Source of the DNA: Kineococcus sp. NBC_00420
Lineage (GTDB): Bacteria; Actinomycetota; Actinomycetes; Actinomycetales; Kineococcaceae
NCBI RefSeq assembly: GCF_036021035.1
Contig: NZ_CP107930.1
Location: forward strand, 2,790,001-2,854,000
Length of the DNA stretch: 64,000 bases
Direction of reading: 5' to 3'
Notes under the pieces: generated by a model
Databases searched by the model: none
The model's input: only the letters and a program-made list of their open reading frames with translations
Told to the model about the DNA's origin: nothing
Made by a program: the position numbers and the translations under genes
Part shown: one piece after another, positions 8,816 through 17,465 of the stretch
Numbering within the stretch: position 1 is the first letter of the stretch
Layout: each line of letters starts with the position of its first letter

Positions 8816-8829
8816 ATGTGGGTGATCGG
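8816..8829 (+). repeat. Left terminal inverted repeat of twin-recombinase element
   Basis: ATGTGGGTGATCGG, an exact reverse complement of 11334-11347. It ends 12 bp before the stop codon of the distal recombinase, so almost no DNA separates gene and element end. Confidence 0.9.
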
Positions 8830-8840
8830 TGTCAAGGGGG

Positions 8841-10127
8841 TCAGGACGCGGGCTGGTCGAGGCCTCTGAGGAGGCCCGCGAAGAGCTGCTGACGCCCTTG
8901 TTGATCATGTTCGGCGGCGTGGTCGTACTGGGCCTGCAACGTCGGTCGGAAGGCGATCGAGGTCTGGAAGAACGTGCAGGTCTCGCAGACCGACTCGAAG
9001 GTGCAGTCCAGCGCCGGAGGTCGTGTGCAGAAGCCATTGCCCAGCATCCGCTGATGCATCTCGCGGTGCAGGCGGGCCATCTCCGGGCCGGCCGCGGAGG
9101 CCGGCAACGCAGTGTTCTCGCCGTCGAGGTTGTCGGGGTCGTGGGCGGCGTAGAGCGCTTCGACCTTCTCGGTGACGGCGAAGTACTCATCAGCGACGGT
9201 CCGATTCGCGATCTTGGCGTAGCGAAGGGTCATGTCCATCGAGTGATGCCCCAGCAGGGCAGCGATGGCTTCCAAACTCATGCCGCGGTTGATGGCCTGA
9301 GTGGCCAGGGTGTGGCGCATCTGATGGGGGTGGACGTGGCCGATGCCGGCGGCGGTGGCGACGTTGTTCAGGCAGCGGGTGACGCTGTAACGGTCCATGG
9401 GTGTGCCGTTCTCCCGCGGCAGCAGCAGCGGGTGGGCAGGGTCGACGAAGCGGTCACGGTAATCGGCGATGAGCTCGACCAGTTGAGGGTGCAGCGGGAT
9501 GTAGCGATCGTCGAGGAGTTTGCCGACAGGAACGTGCAGCCAGTGCCCAGCCCCGATCTGGCGGACGGCGTCGCGGCGCAGACCGGTGAACTCCCCGACG
9601 CGCAGTCCGGTGCGGATCAGGACCTCGCAGATGACCCGCTCGAGCAGACGCGGTCGGGTCTGCGCGGCGCGCAGGAACTTCGCCGCCGCCGCATCGTCCA
9701 GGGCCTTCGGCAGGGGTTTCTCCTGCCGCGGCAGGTCACCGAAGAGGATGGGAACCGTGGGTGGGGCCTGCGGCCAGTCCCAGTCGCGGATGCGGATGAA
9801 GAAGGTGCGTAGGTTGCCCAGGCGGTGGGCGCGGGTGGCGGCGGTGACGGGTTTCCCGCGCTGGTTGGTGCGGGTGGCCAGCCAGGGCTTGTAGTCCTCG
9901 ATGTGGACGCGACGAACGTCAGCCAAGCGGGTGATCTGAGGGTGTTCCTGGAACATGAACTGGGTGAAGCAGCGCAGCGCTATGTCGGAGTTACGGACAC
10001 TGCCGGAGCGCAAGGTGGTGGCGATCTGCCTCAGGTAGGCGTGCATGGGAACGGTCAGCTCTGTTGCGTCACCCATTGCCTCAGAGTCGATCTCGGCCCA
10101 GCTGAGGAAGCGGTCGGGTTGCTTCAT
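8841..10127 (-). CDS. Tyrosine recombinase B of twin-recombinase element
   Basis: A 428-residue site-specific recombinase. An N-terminal SAM-like core-binding domain (about 28-115) is followed by the catalytic domain with Arg176 (TGLRVGE), Lys203, His268-x-x-Arg271 (HPHQMRH), His294 (LLGHHS) and nucleophile Tyr303 (LRYAK); the whole R-K-H-R-H-Y set is present. After the tyrosine comes an unusual 120-residue tail with four cysteines (367, 375, 381, 384), a likely zinc-binding knob of the kind seen in some transposon recombinases. Its start overlaps the stop of recombinase A (ATGA), implying coupled translation and joint action on the element ends. Confidence 0.93.
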   Translation of the reverse strand: MKQPDRFLSWAEIDSEAMGDATELTVPMHAYLRQIATTLRSGSVRNSDIALRCFTQFMFQEHPQITRLADVRRVHIEDYKPWLATRTNQRGKPVTAATRAHRLGNLRTFFIRIRDWDWPQAPPTVPILFGDLPRQEKPLPKALDDAAAAKFLRAAQTRPRLLERVICEVLIRTGLRVGEFTGLRRDAVRQIGAGHWLHVPVGKLLDDRYIPLHPQLVELIADYRDRFVDPAHPLLLPRENGTPMDRYSVTRCLNNVATAAGIGHVHPHQMRHTLATQAINRGMSLEAIAALLGHHSMDMTLRYAKIANRTVADEYFAVTEKVEALYAAHDPDNLDGENTALPASAAGPEMARLHREMHQRMLGNGFCTRPPALDCTFESVCETCTFFQTSIAFRPTLQAQYDHAAEHDQQGRQQLFAGLLRGLDQPAS

Positions 10128-11275
10128 CGCCGACCTCGCAGTCCCATGACCGTTGACGTGATCGGTGAGATGACCTCGGGAGTGGGTGGAGCAGTGCGGT
10201 GGCCAGCGAACGCTTGAGCATCGATGGCTTCGGCGGCGCGGCGATACTGCCCCGCCAGCCAGTCATCGCCGAGGTGGAGGTAGATGCGGGTGGATTCGAT
10301 GGACGCGTGACCGGCCTGGGCCTGGATCGCTTCCAGGGCCATGCCCGCTTCGCGCAGCCGGGTCAGGCAGGTGTGACGCAACTGATGGCAGGTGACGTGC
10401 GCCAGGCCGGCGCGGCGCCGTGCTCCGTCGAGGACCTCGTCGAGTCCCGAGGCCGACAGTGGGTGCCCGCGGCGGGGACCCTTGAGAACGCAGAAGACGT
10501 GTCCGTGCCCCAACTGGTCGGCTTCGGCTGGGCGTTCGAGGCTGAGGTAGTCGCCGAGATGGGTGAAGAACCGCCTGGAGATCGGGATCTGGCGTTGGTG
10601 TCCGCCTTTGCCTTCGGCGATGAACACCCGCCGTGCCCCGACGTTCAGGTCCTCCAGGCGCAGGCGCAGGACCTCGCAGCGACGCAAACCCCCGAGCAGC
10701 ATCGCGGCGACCATGGCGCGGTCGCGGTGGGTGCGGAGTGCTGTGGTGAGGGCGTCGGCTTCGTCGGGGTTGAGGATGACCGGCAGGGTCCGCGGGGAGC
10801 GGACCAGTGGGGTTCTCGATCCGCGACTGCCGCCAGGCCGGTCGTGGGGCTCGTCGTGTTCGCGCCGTGTCGGCAGGCCGAGGGGGACGGGGTTGGCGGT
10901 GATGTCGCCGCGGGCGAGGAGGAAGGTGTAGAAACCGTTGATGCTGGACAACCGGCGTCGAACGGTGCGGGCACTGACCCCTCCAGCAGCGTCGGCGTCG
11001 GCGACGACGGCGATCACCGGGCCGAGCACTTCCGCTGATCCTGTTCGCTGGGCGGTGATGAAACCCAGCACGTCGGCGGCGGTGACCTCCGCCGGGGTCT
11101 TGGCGATGAGGGTGAAGAAGACCTTCAGGTCGTAGCCGGCGGCCAGGACGCTGTTGGGTCGACAGCGGGCGGTGAGGAAGTCGAGGTAGGCGTCCAGCCA
11201 GGGCTCACCCAGGCGCACGGCGGGCAGTCCGGAGGGCGTTGAACCTTGGGTGAGTCGAAGATCCAGAACGGTCAT
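10124..11275 (-). CDS. Tyrosine recombinase A of twin-recombinase element
   Basis: A 383-residue recombinase, promoter-proximal in the pair. The core-binding domain lies at about 25-125. Catalytic residues: Arg198 (GGLRRCEVLRL), Lys223 (EGKGG), His297-x-x-Arg300 (CHQLRH), His323 (AGHAS) and Tyr332 (TRIYLHLG). It is intact, so both recombinases look active. A Gly/Arg/Pro-rich linker (about 136-162) between the domains is longer than usual. It starts 58 bp inside the right inverted repeat; the promoter must lie in that short end, so the terminal repeat may also control expression. Confidence 0.93.
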   Translation of the reverse strand: MTVLDLRLTQGSTPSGLPAVRLGEPWLDAYLDFLTARCRPNSVLAAGYDLKVFFTLIAKTPAEVTAADVLGFITAQRTGSAEVLGPVIAVVADADAAGGVSARTVRRRLSSINGFYTFLLARGDITANPVPLGLPTRREHDEPHDRPGGSRGSRTPLVRSPRTLPVILNPDEADALTTALRTHRDRAMVAAMLLGGLRRCEVLRLRLEDLNVGARRVFIAEGKGGHQRQIPISRRFFTHLGDYLSLERPAEADQLGHGHVFCVLKGPRRGHPLSASGLDEVLDGARRRAGLAHVTCHQLRHTCLTRLREAGMALEAIQAQAGHASIESTRIYLHLGDDWLAGQYRRAAEAIDAQAFAGHRTAPPTPEVISPITSTVMGLRGRR

Positions 11276-11333
11276 GAGGGTGCCTCCACGCTGAGGACGT
11301 CGAGCCGGTGAGGCTCAGACCGGAGGTTAGCCC

Positions 11334-11347
11334 CCGATCACCCACAT
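11334..11347 (-). repeat. Right terminal inverted repeat of twin-recombinase element
   Basis: CCGATCACCCACAT, perfect complement of 8816-8829. Five bases outside it (ATCAT) the dispersed repeat resumes with CGCGGTGCGCGCG at 11353. Confidence 0.9.
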
Positions 11348-11352
11348 ATCAT

Positions 11353-11394
11353 CGCGGTGCGCGCGAAGCGCACGGTCATCCCGCGGTGAGCGCG
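11353..11394 (-). repeat. Dispersed repeat: second half-copy plus one full copy
   Basis: 11353-11365 completes the copy broken at 8813. After GAAGCG, a second full copy follows at 11371-11394 (CACGGTCATCCCGCGG core). The same two-copy spacing is present, uninterrupted and on the opposite strand, at 25241-25290. Confidence 0.85.
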
Positions 11395-11489
11395 TTCCTG
11401 AGCTGCAGACGACGTCACTCATCTGCCTGAAGGCCGCACGATCGCTGAAAACTCCTCTACCGCGTTCAACCTGACCTGACTCGCTCGCC

Positions 11490-11873
11490 TCAGGAGTGCA
11501 CCCACAGTGCGGCGCGATCCGGCCGGAGGGCCGCCCACAACGCCAACCCCACGACCAGCACGTACCCCACCCCGTCGACCACGCCGGCCACGCCGGCCAC
11601 CACTTCGGGAGCATCCCCACGCAGCGGTAGAAGGACGACGAGCAGCACAGCCGCGACCGCGACGACGACAGCCACCGGGGCCACCCAGCGCATGACGGGC
11701 AACGCGGCCCGGTGACCAGCGATCCAGCACTCGTCGCAGTGCTGCGTCGCGGGGGTACGTAGACCGATCCCGCCCTCGAGGCTCAAGGTGCCGTTCTTCG
11801 TCATCGACACGACCACGGCCACCAGGATGGCTACGACCAGCAAGCCCCACCCCGCTGACACCGCAGTGAACAT
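11490..11873 (-). CDS. SdpI-family membrane protein
   Basis: A 127-residue protein. ATG at 11873 is preceded by AAGGAGAG, so longer in-frame starts can be dismissed. It has four hydrophobic helices and, after the first, the signature GIRTPAT-like segment (GIGLRTPATQHCDECWIAGHRAA) of the SdpI/YhfL superfamily, here with two cysteines (CDEC) not usual in the family. SdpI of Bacillus is an immunity membrane protein; most actinobacterial members have no known role, so immunity is only a family hint. Confidence 0.72.
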   Translation of the reverse strand: MFTAVSAGWGLLVVAILVAVVVSMTKNGTLSLEGGIGLRTPATQHCDECWIAGHRAALPVMRWVAPVAVVVAVAAVLLVVLLPLRGDAPEVVAGVAGVVDGVGYVLVVGLALWAALRPDRAALWVHS

Positions 11874-12190
11874 GCGCCCTCTCCTTCGTCCCAGGTCATC
11901 GTGCCCCCGCCGACGAAGATGCACTCGAGGGTCCGCTGCCATCCAGGTGCGGCACCCGGCGGTGCTCAGTGACCGCCGCGGGCTCGGGCGGCGAGGAGTT
12001 CGGGGAGTTCGAGGGCGGCCAGGTACGAGTCGAAGGCGTCACGGCGGGCCGGAGGGCTCGACGACTTCGCAACCGCACGGTCATCCCGCGGAGTGCATGC
12101 GTCCGGCGAACTGCGCGAGACCGTTGGCCAGCAGCACGATCGCGCCGTGCCGCTGATGACCAGATCCTCGATCTACGGCACTCTGAGCAG
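11874..12190. other. Intergenic stretch with two short coding remnants and a dispersed repeat
   Basis: On the minus strand two short fragments read like C-terminal ends of lost genes: one ending DSYLAALELPELLAARARGG before a stop near 11968, and one (about 12086-12165) ending GAIVLLANGLAQFAGRM whose stop TGA is supplied by the dispersed repeat at 12076-12091. Neither has an upstream gene body. The region looks like a graveyard between the element and the 12.2-kb gene pair. Confidence 0.35.
12076..12091 (-). repeat. Dispersed repeat copy
   Basis: CACGGTCATCCCGCGG, an exact core match, intergenic. Confidence 0.8.
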
Positions 12191-12733
12191 GTGACCAGCG
12201 ACGTGTCCTATCCCTTCACCGAAGGCATGGGAGCCCTCGCCCACGGCCCGTGCGTCCTCAGCGCGGGACCAGGCATCGGCATCGGCCTGCGCTGCGTCTT
12301 CGCCTACTACGAAGGCCTGCTGCTCTCCGTCGAGGTCAAGGCCATCGGCCAGGCCGCCCGGGACGCCTACGAATCCGACACCCACCCCCGCAGCGGCCGC
12401 GGTGGTCGACGGAACCTCCCCTCACGCCCGCACAGCTCACCCCGCCTGAGCGTGCCCGCCTCGGCCGCCGGAACTCGACCAGACGGCGAGCTCTGGCTGC
12501 GCCTGGAGCACCACCACAGCAGCACGTCCCACACTGCCCGCGGTCACTCCGAACACGACCCGGGCACCCCGGCCTACGTCCACGACCTCGACGTGTGGTG
12601 GCCGGACCTACCCGCCGACGGACGTCTACCTCTGGAAGCCGGCTGGCCCGAGGTGGGAGCCCCGATGACCACGACCGTGCTGGTCATGGAGAACCTCGAC
12701 CAGCTGGCTGGGCACGTGGTGAGGCTGGGATGA
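12191..12733 (+). CDS. Unknown protein, first of an overlapping paralogous pair
   Basis: A 180-residue protein from GTG 12191 (VTSDVSYPF). No family recognised. Residues 16-50 (GALAHGPCVLSAGPGIGIG, then LRCVFAYYEGLLLS) match the same region of the next gene (GAVVHGP.VLA..PGI.IGLRCVFA), so the two are tandem duplicates that have diverged. The protein is soluble with an extended polar middle and ends in a strand-rich part. It overlaps the next gene by 4 bp (ATGA). Confidence 0.65.
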   Translation: MTSDVSYPFTEGMGALAHGPCVLSAGPGIGIGLRCVFAYYEGLLLSVEVKAIGQAARDAYESDTHPRSGRGGRRNLPSRPHSSPRLSVPASAAGTRPDGELWLRLEHHHSSTSHTARGHSEHDPGTPAYVHDLDVWWPDLPADGRLPLEAGWPEVGAPMTTTVLVMENLDQLAGHVVRLG

Positions 12734-13293
12734 CGAGCGAGTACCCGCAACCGTGGGAGCAGCCGTGGAAGCCGTGGCAGATCGAGGACTCCGACCAGAC
12801 CTGGCGCAGCCTGGGAGCCGTCGTCCACGGACCGGTGGTCCTGGCCCGAGTACCGGGCATCGTCATCGGGCTGCGCTGCGTCTTCGCCCACCCCGACCGC
12901 CTCACCGCCTGGTTGGTGGCCCGCGCGGACCTCGCGTTCATCCCCCAGGTCCTTCCCCCGCGCAGCGAGGCGGAGGCCAGGGTGCGAGGGGACCTGGAGG
13001 CGGTGTGGCCGGGGCAGCTCAACGACCCCCTCGTCCACGCCTTCCTCGATCACGTGCCGCAGCGACTGGCCCTGGGTGAGCGCATCGACACCTCCGACGA
13101 CGGTCGCGTGCGGCGCCTGTCCTGCGCGGTCCGCATCTTCGGGTTGCCCACCGACGACGAGCTGGGGTTCGAGGTGTCCTGGGGACCGGCCTTGGCTCCG
13201 ACCTCCACGACCCTGGATCTGCCCGGCGTGCGCCAGGTCGCGGCGTCGGCGGTCTCGTTCGTGAAGGACGGGCCGGCGTCTTCAGCGACCTGA
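12730..13293 (+). CDS. Unknown protein, second of an overlapping paralogous pair
   Basis: A 187-residue protein starting in the ATGA that ends the previous gene. The N-terminus is Trp/Pro-rich (EQPWKPWQIEDSD) and is followed by the shared block HGPVVLARVPGIVIGLRCVF. The second half (about 95-175) has alternating strands ending FEVSWGPALAPTSTTLDLPG. The translational coupling and common fold suggest a two-subunit complex, but there is nothing to show its job. Confidence 0.7.
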   Translation: MTSEYPQPWEQPWKPWQIEDSDQTWRSLGAVVHGPVVLARVPGIVIGLRCVFAHPDRLTAWLVARADLAFIPQVLPPRSEAEARVRGDLEAVWPGQLNDPLVHAFLDHVPQRLALGERIDTSDDGRVRRLSCAVRIFGLPTDDELGFEVSWGPALAPTSTTLDLPGVRQVAASAVSFVKDGPASSAT

Positions 13294-13312
13294 CGCGGGC
13301 CGGCACCCACGT

Positions 13313-13337
13313 CACGGTCGTCCCGCACTGCGCGCGC
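13313..13337 (-). repeat. Dispersed repeat copy (variant)
   Basis: CACGGTCGTCCCGCACTGCG followed by CGCGC: one transition in the core (GTCGTC for GTCATC) and a diverged right side, 20 bp after the stop of the 12.7-kb gene. Confidence 0.7.
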
Positions 13338-13487
13338 ACGGAGAACTCCTGCGGCTCGTCTCCAGGACGCCGGCGAGCTGCCACACCCGCCGTGGCAGGC
13401 CTCGACCGGGGATCGTTCACGGGCAACTCACGTGTCCTCCGTGACAACCGCACCGGTCCGTGATCCGATCGCGAGGAGCGTGTCCCC

Positions 13488-13713
13488 TCACGGCGAGGGA
13501 CGCACCTGCCACAACGCCACCGCGGCGGCGCCGACACCCGGCACGAGCGTCTGCACCATCGCCGCCGCCGAGGTCAGCAGGCCCACCACAGCCCCCCACC
13601 AGCGCAGCGATCCCGCGACGTAGCCCATCAGGAACACGCTGAACGGGTCCTCGGCAACCCTCGGCGCCGCACTCCACCCCGCGCAGCAGACCGAGCCCCA
13701 CGGTCGCGTTCAT
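13488..13713 (-). pseudogene. Small membrane protein gene with probable frameshift
   Basis: From ATG 13713 the frame reads MNATVGLGLLRG, then loses coding character. Shifting by one base inside the GGGG run of the next codons gives a continuous, codon-biased reading (AEDPFSVFLMGYVAGSLRWW, GAVVGLLTSAAAMVQTLVPG, ending ALWQVRPSP and TGA at 13488) with two membrane helices. Read across the shift it would be about 75 residues. Either a decayed gene or a homopolymer error in the sequence. Confidence 0.4.
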
Positions 13714-13803
13714 CGGCCGCGTGCGGACGACTGCCTCGTGCTCCACCACCGCAGGACGACAGTCGGCACGCCGAGGCTCAGCGGTCCGCGCGTCGGCGGA
13801 CCG

Positions 13804-15384
13804 TCAGTAGCGGAAGCGGCCGACCACGGTCTTCAGGCGCTCCGCCATCCCGGCCAGGTCCTCGGAGGCCTCGCGCGTGGAGCGCACCCCGGCGCTGGTC
13901 TCCTGCACCGCGGACGCGACCGTCTCGATGGTGACCGCGATCTGCGAGGACCCCGTGGCGGCCTCGGCGACGCTGCGCGACATCTCCCGCGTCGTCGCCG
14001 ACTGCTCCTCCACCGCGGCGGCGATGGTGGTCTGGAAGGCGTTGATCCGCGAGATGATCTCGCTGATCCCGCCGATCGCCTCCACCGCCCGGTCGGTGTC
14101 CTGCTGGATGGTCGCGACGCGCCCGGTGATGTCCCCGGTGGCGCGGGCGGTCTCCTGCGCCAGTTCCTTCACCTCGCTGGCCACGACCGCGAACCCCTTG
14201 CCCATCTCACCCGCCCGCGCCGCCTCGATGGTCGCGTTCAGCGCCAGCAGGTTCGTCTGCTCCGCGATCGCGGTGATGACCTTGACGACGTCGCTGATCT
14301 GACGCGAGGACTCCCCGAGCGCGGTGACGATGCGGGTGCTCGTGTCGGCCAGGGCCACGGCCTCCCCGGCCACCCCGGCGGCCTGCGTGGTGTTCGAGGC
14401 GATCTCCTCGATGGAGACGCCCATCTCCTCCGCGCCGGCTGCCACGGACTGCACGTTCGCCGACGTCTGCCCGGCGGCGGCGGCGACGGAGGAGACCCGG
14501 CCCGTCACGACCTCCGACGCCGCCTCGATCCGCGCCGCCGTGGCCTGCAACCCGCCGGTGGCCGCGGTCAGGTCCTCCGCGGCCTGCGCGGTCTCCCGCA
14601 CGGTGGCCTGCACCTTGGCGACGAAGCGGTTGAAGGCCGTGGCGGTGTCCTGGAACTCGTCGGCGCGGTCCTCGGGCAGACGCTGGGTCAGGTCCCCCTC
14701 GCCGTCGGCGATGCCCGCGAGGCGGGTGTTGACCCCCCGCAGCGGCACCACGATGCTGCGCGTCACGACGACGTTGATGACCAGGAAGGCGATCAGGCCC
14801 AGGACCGTGCCACCGATGACGGTGCGCTCGATCGTGGCGTGCGCACTGGCCGAGGCCGCGGCCCGCACGGTGAGCAGGCTGTCCTCGTCGTCGCTCATCT
14901 GGGTGGTCAGGGCGCGGATCTGGTCCATGACCGTCTTGCCCGCGTTGGTCAGGACGACCGCCTGGGCGGCGGGGAAGCCCTGCGCCCTGCGCAGGTCGAT
15001 GGTCTGCTGCATCTCGGTGATCTTCGCCTGGATCAGCGGACGCAGCGTGGCGATCCGCTGCTGCTGCGCCGGGTTGTCCTTCGTCAGCTCGGCGACGGTG
15101 TCCAGGTGCCCACCGACCGCCGCGGTGGCGGTGGTGAACGGCTGCAGGTAGTCGTCGACCCCGGTGATGACGAAGCCGCGCTGCCCCGTCTCGGCGTTCT
15201 TCAGGTCCTCACCGACCGCGTCGATCCCGGCCAGCACGGCGTAGGTGTGGTTCACCGCCGCCTCGTTCTTCGACAACTGGCCCGAGCTGCGGTAGGACAC
15301 CCCGCCCACGGCCATGAGGAGGAGGGCGGCGATGACGAAACCCGCTGCCAGTCGCTTGCCGATCGTCCAACGCAGTCGCGGCAT
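13804..15384 (-). CDS. Methyl-accepting chemotaxis protein with CHASE3 sensor
   Basis: A 526-residue protein; ATG at 15384 follows GAGAAGGG. N-terminal helix ([20 protein letters not shown]), extracytoplasmic four-helix CHASE3 domain (about 35-185; [13 protein letters not shown] is its hallmark), second membrane helix (about 190-210), HAMP (about 212-265), then the signalling hairpin with the tip [20 protein letters not shown] and [19 protein letters not shown]. No C-terminal pentapeptide tether is seen. It should signal through CheW/CheA to the flagellar motor. It is adjacent to a second, soluble receptor. Confidence 0.95.
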   Translation of the reverse strand: MPRLRWTIGKRLAAGFVIAALLLMAVGGVSYRSSGQLSKNEAAVNHTYAVLAGIDAVGEDLKNAETGQRGFVITGVDDYLQPFTTATAAVGGHLDTVAELTKDNPAQQQRIATLRPLIQAKITEMQQTIDLRRAQGFPAAQAVVLTNAGKTVMDQIRALTTQMSDDEDSLLTVRAAASASAHATIERTVIGGTVLGLIAFLVINVVVTRSIVVPLRGVNTRLAGIADGEGDLTQRLPEDRADEFQDTATAFNRFVAKVQATVRETAQAAEDLTAATGGLQATAARIEAASEVVTGRVSSVAAAAGQTSANVQSVAAGAEEMGVSIEEIASNTTQAAGVAGEAVALADTSTRIVTALGESSRQISDVVKVITAIAEQTNLLALNATIEAARAGEMGKGFAVVASEVKELAQETARATGDITGRVATIQQDTDRAVEAIGGISEIISRINAFQTTIAAAVEEQSATTREMSRSVAEAATGSSQIAVTIETVASAVQETSAGVRSTREASEDLAGMAERLKTVVGRFRY

Positions 15385-15619
15385 GTGCCGACCCTTCTCG
15401 CGCCGGGTCGAGCCCGGGCAATCACGGCCTCCCCGATGCTCGAGGACGTCTGCGTGACTCGTAGGAGATCGGCGGTCGCAGGGGAGAACTGAACGGTTTC
15501 CGAGCACGCGTCGGCGGGACACAGCAGCGTTCGCGCCCCACGCCTCGAACTCGTCCTGCACCTCGTCGAAGGACGCGGTCTCGGCACGAGTGTGGTCGCC
15601 GTCGTGCGCGGCGGCCGAC

Positions 15620-15887
15620 ACCTGGTCCACCCCGAGCGATCGACGCAGTTCTCGGTCGGCGGGCCGGGGACCGAGGTGGAGCCGATGTGTTCGAAGGACG
15701 CAGCGCCTCCCAGCAGTGTCACCGCCGGCTCCACCGCCGCGAGGAGGAGCCAGCCCACCTCGGCGTGCTCCCCGACCCAGCGCGTCGGCGTCTCGCCGTG
15801 GTCCACCGGGACACCGGGGCGCCTCTCGGCTTCTCCGACACACCGTCCGGCCCCCACGACAGCTGTCGCGCCCCGTCCCTCGTCCAC
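15620..15887 (-). pseudogene. Remnant of a GrpB/UPF0157-family gene
   Basis: The minus strand reads [20 protein letters not shown], an unmistakable variant of the family signature [18 protein letters not shown], preceded by an alpha-helical part ([16 protein letters not shown]). The lysine of the usual AKP motif is lost and the frame runs into non-coding sequence, so the second half of the domain is missing or frameshifted. It is read toward the CHASE3 receptor. Confidence 0.5.
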
Positions 15888-15914
15888 GTCTCGTGCGTGA
15901 CCGTGGCCCCTGGT

Positions 15915-17465
15915 TCAGTTGAGCAGTTCGTGGGTCAGCGCACTCTGCTGCGTCAGGACGCCGCTGATCAGACTCTGGGTGTCGTTGATCTGCGCCACCA
16001 CGGCGTCGATGCCCGACAGGGCGATCACCACTTCGCTGGCGTCCTCCTGGATCGCCCGCACCTGCTGGATCGCCTGCTCGGTGGCGCGGGCAGTCTGCTG
16101 GGCCAGCTCCTTGACCTCCCCGGCCACGACGGCGAAGCCCTTCCCCATCTCCCCGGCCCGGGCCGCCTCGATGGTCGCGTTCAGCGCCAGCAGGTTCGTC
16201 TGCTCGGCGATGGAGGTGATGGCCTTGACGACGTTGCTGATCTGCACCGACGAGGAGGAGAGCCGGTCGACGCTCCCGTTCGCCTCGGCCGACAGGCGCG
16301 CAGCATCCGCGGCGATCGCCGTGGCCTGGACGACGTTGTGCTCCACGTCGTTGATGGAAGCGATCAGGCGGGCACCGGCCGCGCTGAGCTTGCCCGACTC
16401 CAGGACGCGCTCCATCGACTTGACGACCAGGAAAGCGGTGTTCCGCAGCGCGTCACGTCGTTCCGGAGTGAGCGTCAGGGTGGAGGTGGAGAAGAAGTCC
16501 ATCGTGCCCACCACGCGACCGTCCACCAGGAGTGGCAGGCAGACTCCGGACTTGACTCCCGCACGTTGGGCGGCGGGGGCGCGCACGCAGTCCGTCATGG
16601 TGCCCAGGTCGGCCACGAAGACGAGGTCACGGGTCTTCCACGCCCGTCCGGAGAGTCCCACCCCCTCGGCGAAGGACGCCGCCAGGGTCACCTCGCGGAA
16701 CTCCTGCCCGGCCGTGCCGGACTCCTGGACGAACCTCAGCACGCCGGCGGTGGGATCGATGGCCCAGTACGAGCCGTACTCCCACCCGAACTCGCGACGG
16801 ATCGCGTCCAGGGCAGCCTGCACGGCCCGCTTCTGGTCCGGGACGCTGGCGACGTCACGCAGTACGGCGTTCAGGGCCGCACTGTTCACCGCCGCTTCGG
16901 ACTGCCGTTCGATCTCGGCGATCCGCGCGGCGGCCTGGGAGACCATGAGCCCGATGCTGCGCAGAGCGTCCAGGCGCTGCGCCGTCGGCGTCAGGGTGGA
17001 GGTAGAGAAGAAGTCCATCGTGCCCACCACGCGACCGTCCACCAGGAGTGGCAGGCAGACTCCGGACTTGACTCCCGCACGTTGGGCGGCGGGGGCGCGC
17101 ACGCAGTCCGTCATGGTGCCCAGGTCGGCCACGAAGACGAGGTCACGGGTCTTCCACGCCCGTCCGGAGAGTCCCACCCCCTCGGCGAAGGACGCCGCCA
17201 GGGTCACCTCGCGGAACTCCTGCCCGGCCGTGCCGGACTCCTGCACGAACCTCAGCACGCCGGCGGTGGGATCGATGGCCCAGTACGAGCCGTACTCCCA
17301 CCCGAAGGCCTCCCGCACCGAGTCCAGCGCGCGCCCCACGGCCTCACCGGCGGACGAGGTCGTCGACACGGCCTTCAGCACCTGAGCCGTAGCGCTGAGG
17401 TCGGCCAGGGCTTCGTCTCGAGCCAGTTCGGCCGATTCTGCGCGAAGCCGCTGGGCAGAGAACAT
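15915..17465 (-). CDS. Soluble chemoreceptor with two nearly identical GAF domains
   Basis: A 516-residue protein; ATG at 17465 follows GAGGAA. There is no membrane helix. GAF1 covers about residues 40-180 and GAF2 about 210-350, then a short MCP signalling hairpin ([40 protein letters not shown]) and 60 further residues. The GAF domains share more than 100 identical consecutive residues because the DNA is duplicated (16472-16790 and 16988-17306). GAF2 feeds straight into the signalling helices, with no HAMP. It is probably a cytoplasmic chemotaxis sensor of a small ligand or redox state. Confidence 0.93.
   Translation of the reverse strand: MFSAQRLRAESAELARDEALADLSATAQVLKAVSTTSSAGEAVGRALDSVREAFGWEYGSYWAIDPTAGVLRFVQESGTAGQEFREVTLAASFAEGVGLSGRAWKTRDLVFVADLGTMTDCVRAPAAQRAGVKSGVCLPLLVDGRVVGTMDFFSTSTLTPTAQRLDALRSIGLMVSQAAARIAEIERQSEAAVNSAALNAVLRDVASVPDQKRAVQAALDAIRREFGWEYGSYWAIDPTAGVLRFVQESGTAGQEFREVTLAASFAEGVGLSGRAWKTRDLVFVADLGTMTDCVRAPAAQRAGVKSGVCLPLLVDGRVVGTMDFFSTSTLTLTPERRDALRNTAFLVVKSMERVLESGKLSAAGARLIASINDVEHNVVQATAIAADAARLSAEANGSVDRLSSSSVQISNVVKAITSIAEQTNLLALNATIEAARAGEMGKGFAVVAGEVKELAQQTARATEQAIQQVRAIQEDASEVVIALSGIDAVVAQINDTQSLISGVLTQQSALTHELLN
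16472..16790 (-). repeat. 319-bp direct repeat, copy 1 (GAF2 coding)
   Basis: Equal in length to 16988-17306 and differing at only a couple of positions that I can see (for example GAGGTGGAG against GAGGTAGAG, and CTCCTGGACG against CTCCTGCACG). It encodes nearly all of the second GAF domain. Confidence 0.92.
16988..17306 (-). repeat. 319-bp direct repeat, copy 2 (GAF1 coding)
   Basis: Partner of 16472-16790. The near-identity includes silent positions, so it reflects a recent duplication or ongoing gene conversion rather than protein-level selection. The sequences on each side of the two copies are unrelated in detail. Confidence 0.92.

Larger units (their letters stand above)
8814..11352. 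mobile_element. Twin tyrosine-recombinase transposable element (2.54 kb)
   Basis: The element holds only two genes, both tyrosine recombinases, overlapping by 4 bp and read leftward. Its ends carry a perfect 14-bp inverted repeat (ATGTGGGTGATCGG at 8816-8829, complement at 11334-11347), with two extra bases outside on the left (TT) and five on the right (ATCAT). Both flanks are pieces of the dispersed repeat and both have CGC at the junction, so either a 3-bp duplication or a shared core was used. Gene content resembles Tn554-type and recombinase-in-trio (RIT) elements, but only two recombinases are present. No cargo gene is visible. Confidence 0.85.

Noticed and set aside
8814-11352. Prophage or integrative conjugative element
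   Set aside because: The region has no structural, replication or conjugation genes and no tRNA target; only two recombinases lie between the repeats.
13417-13749. Single 110-residue minus-strand protein
   Set aside because: After about residue 25 of the true start the frame becomes Gly/Arg/Cys-rich; a one-base shift gives a far better membrane-protein reading, so I list a frameshifted gene instead.
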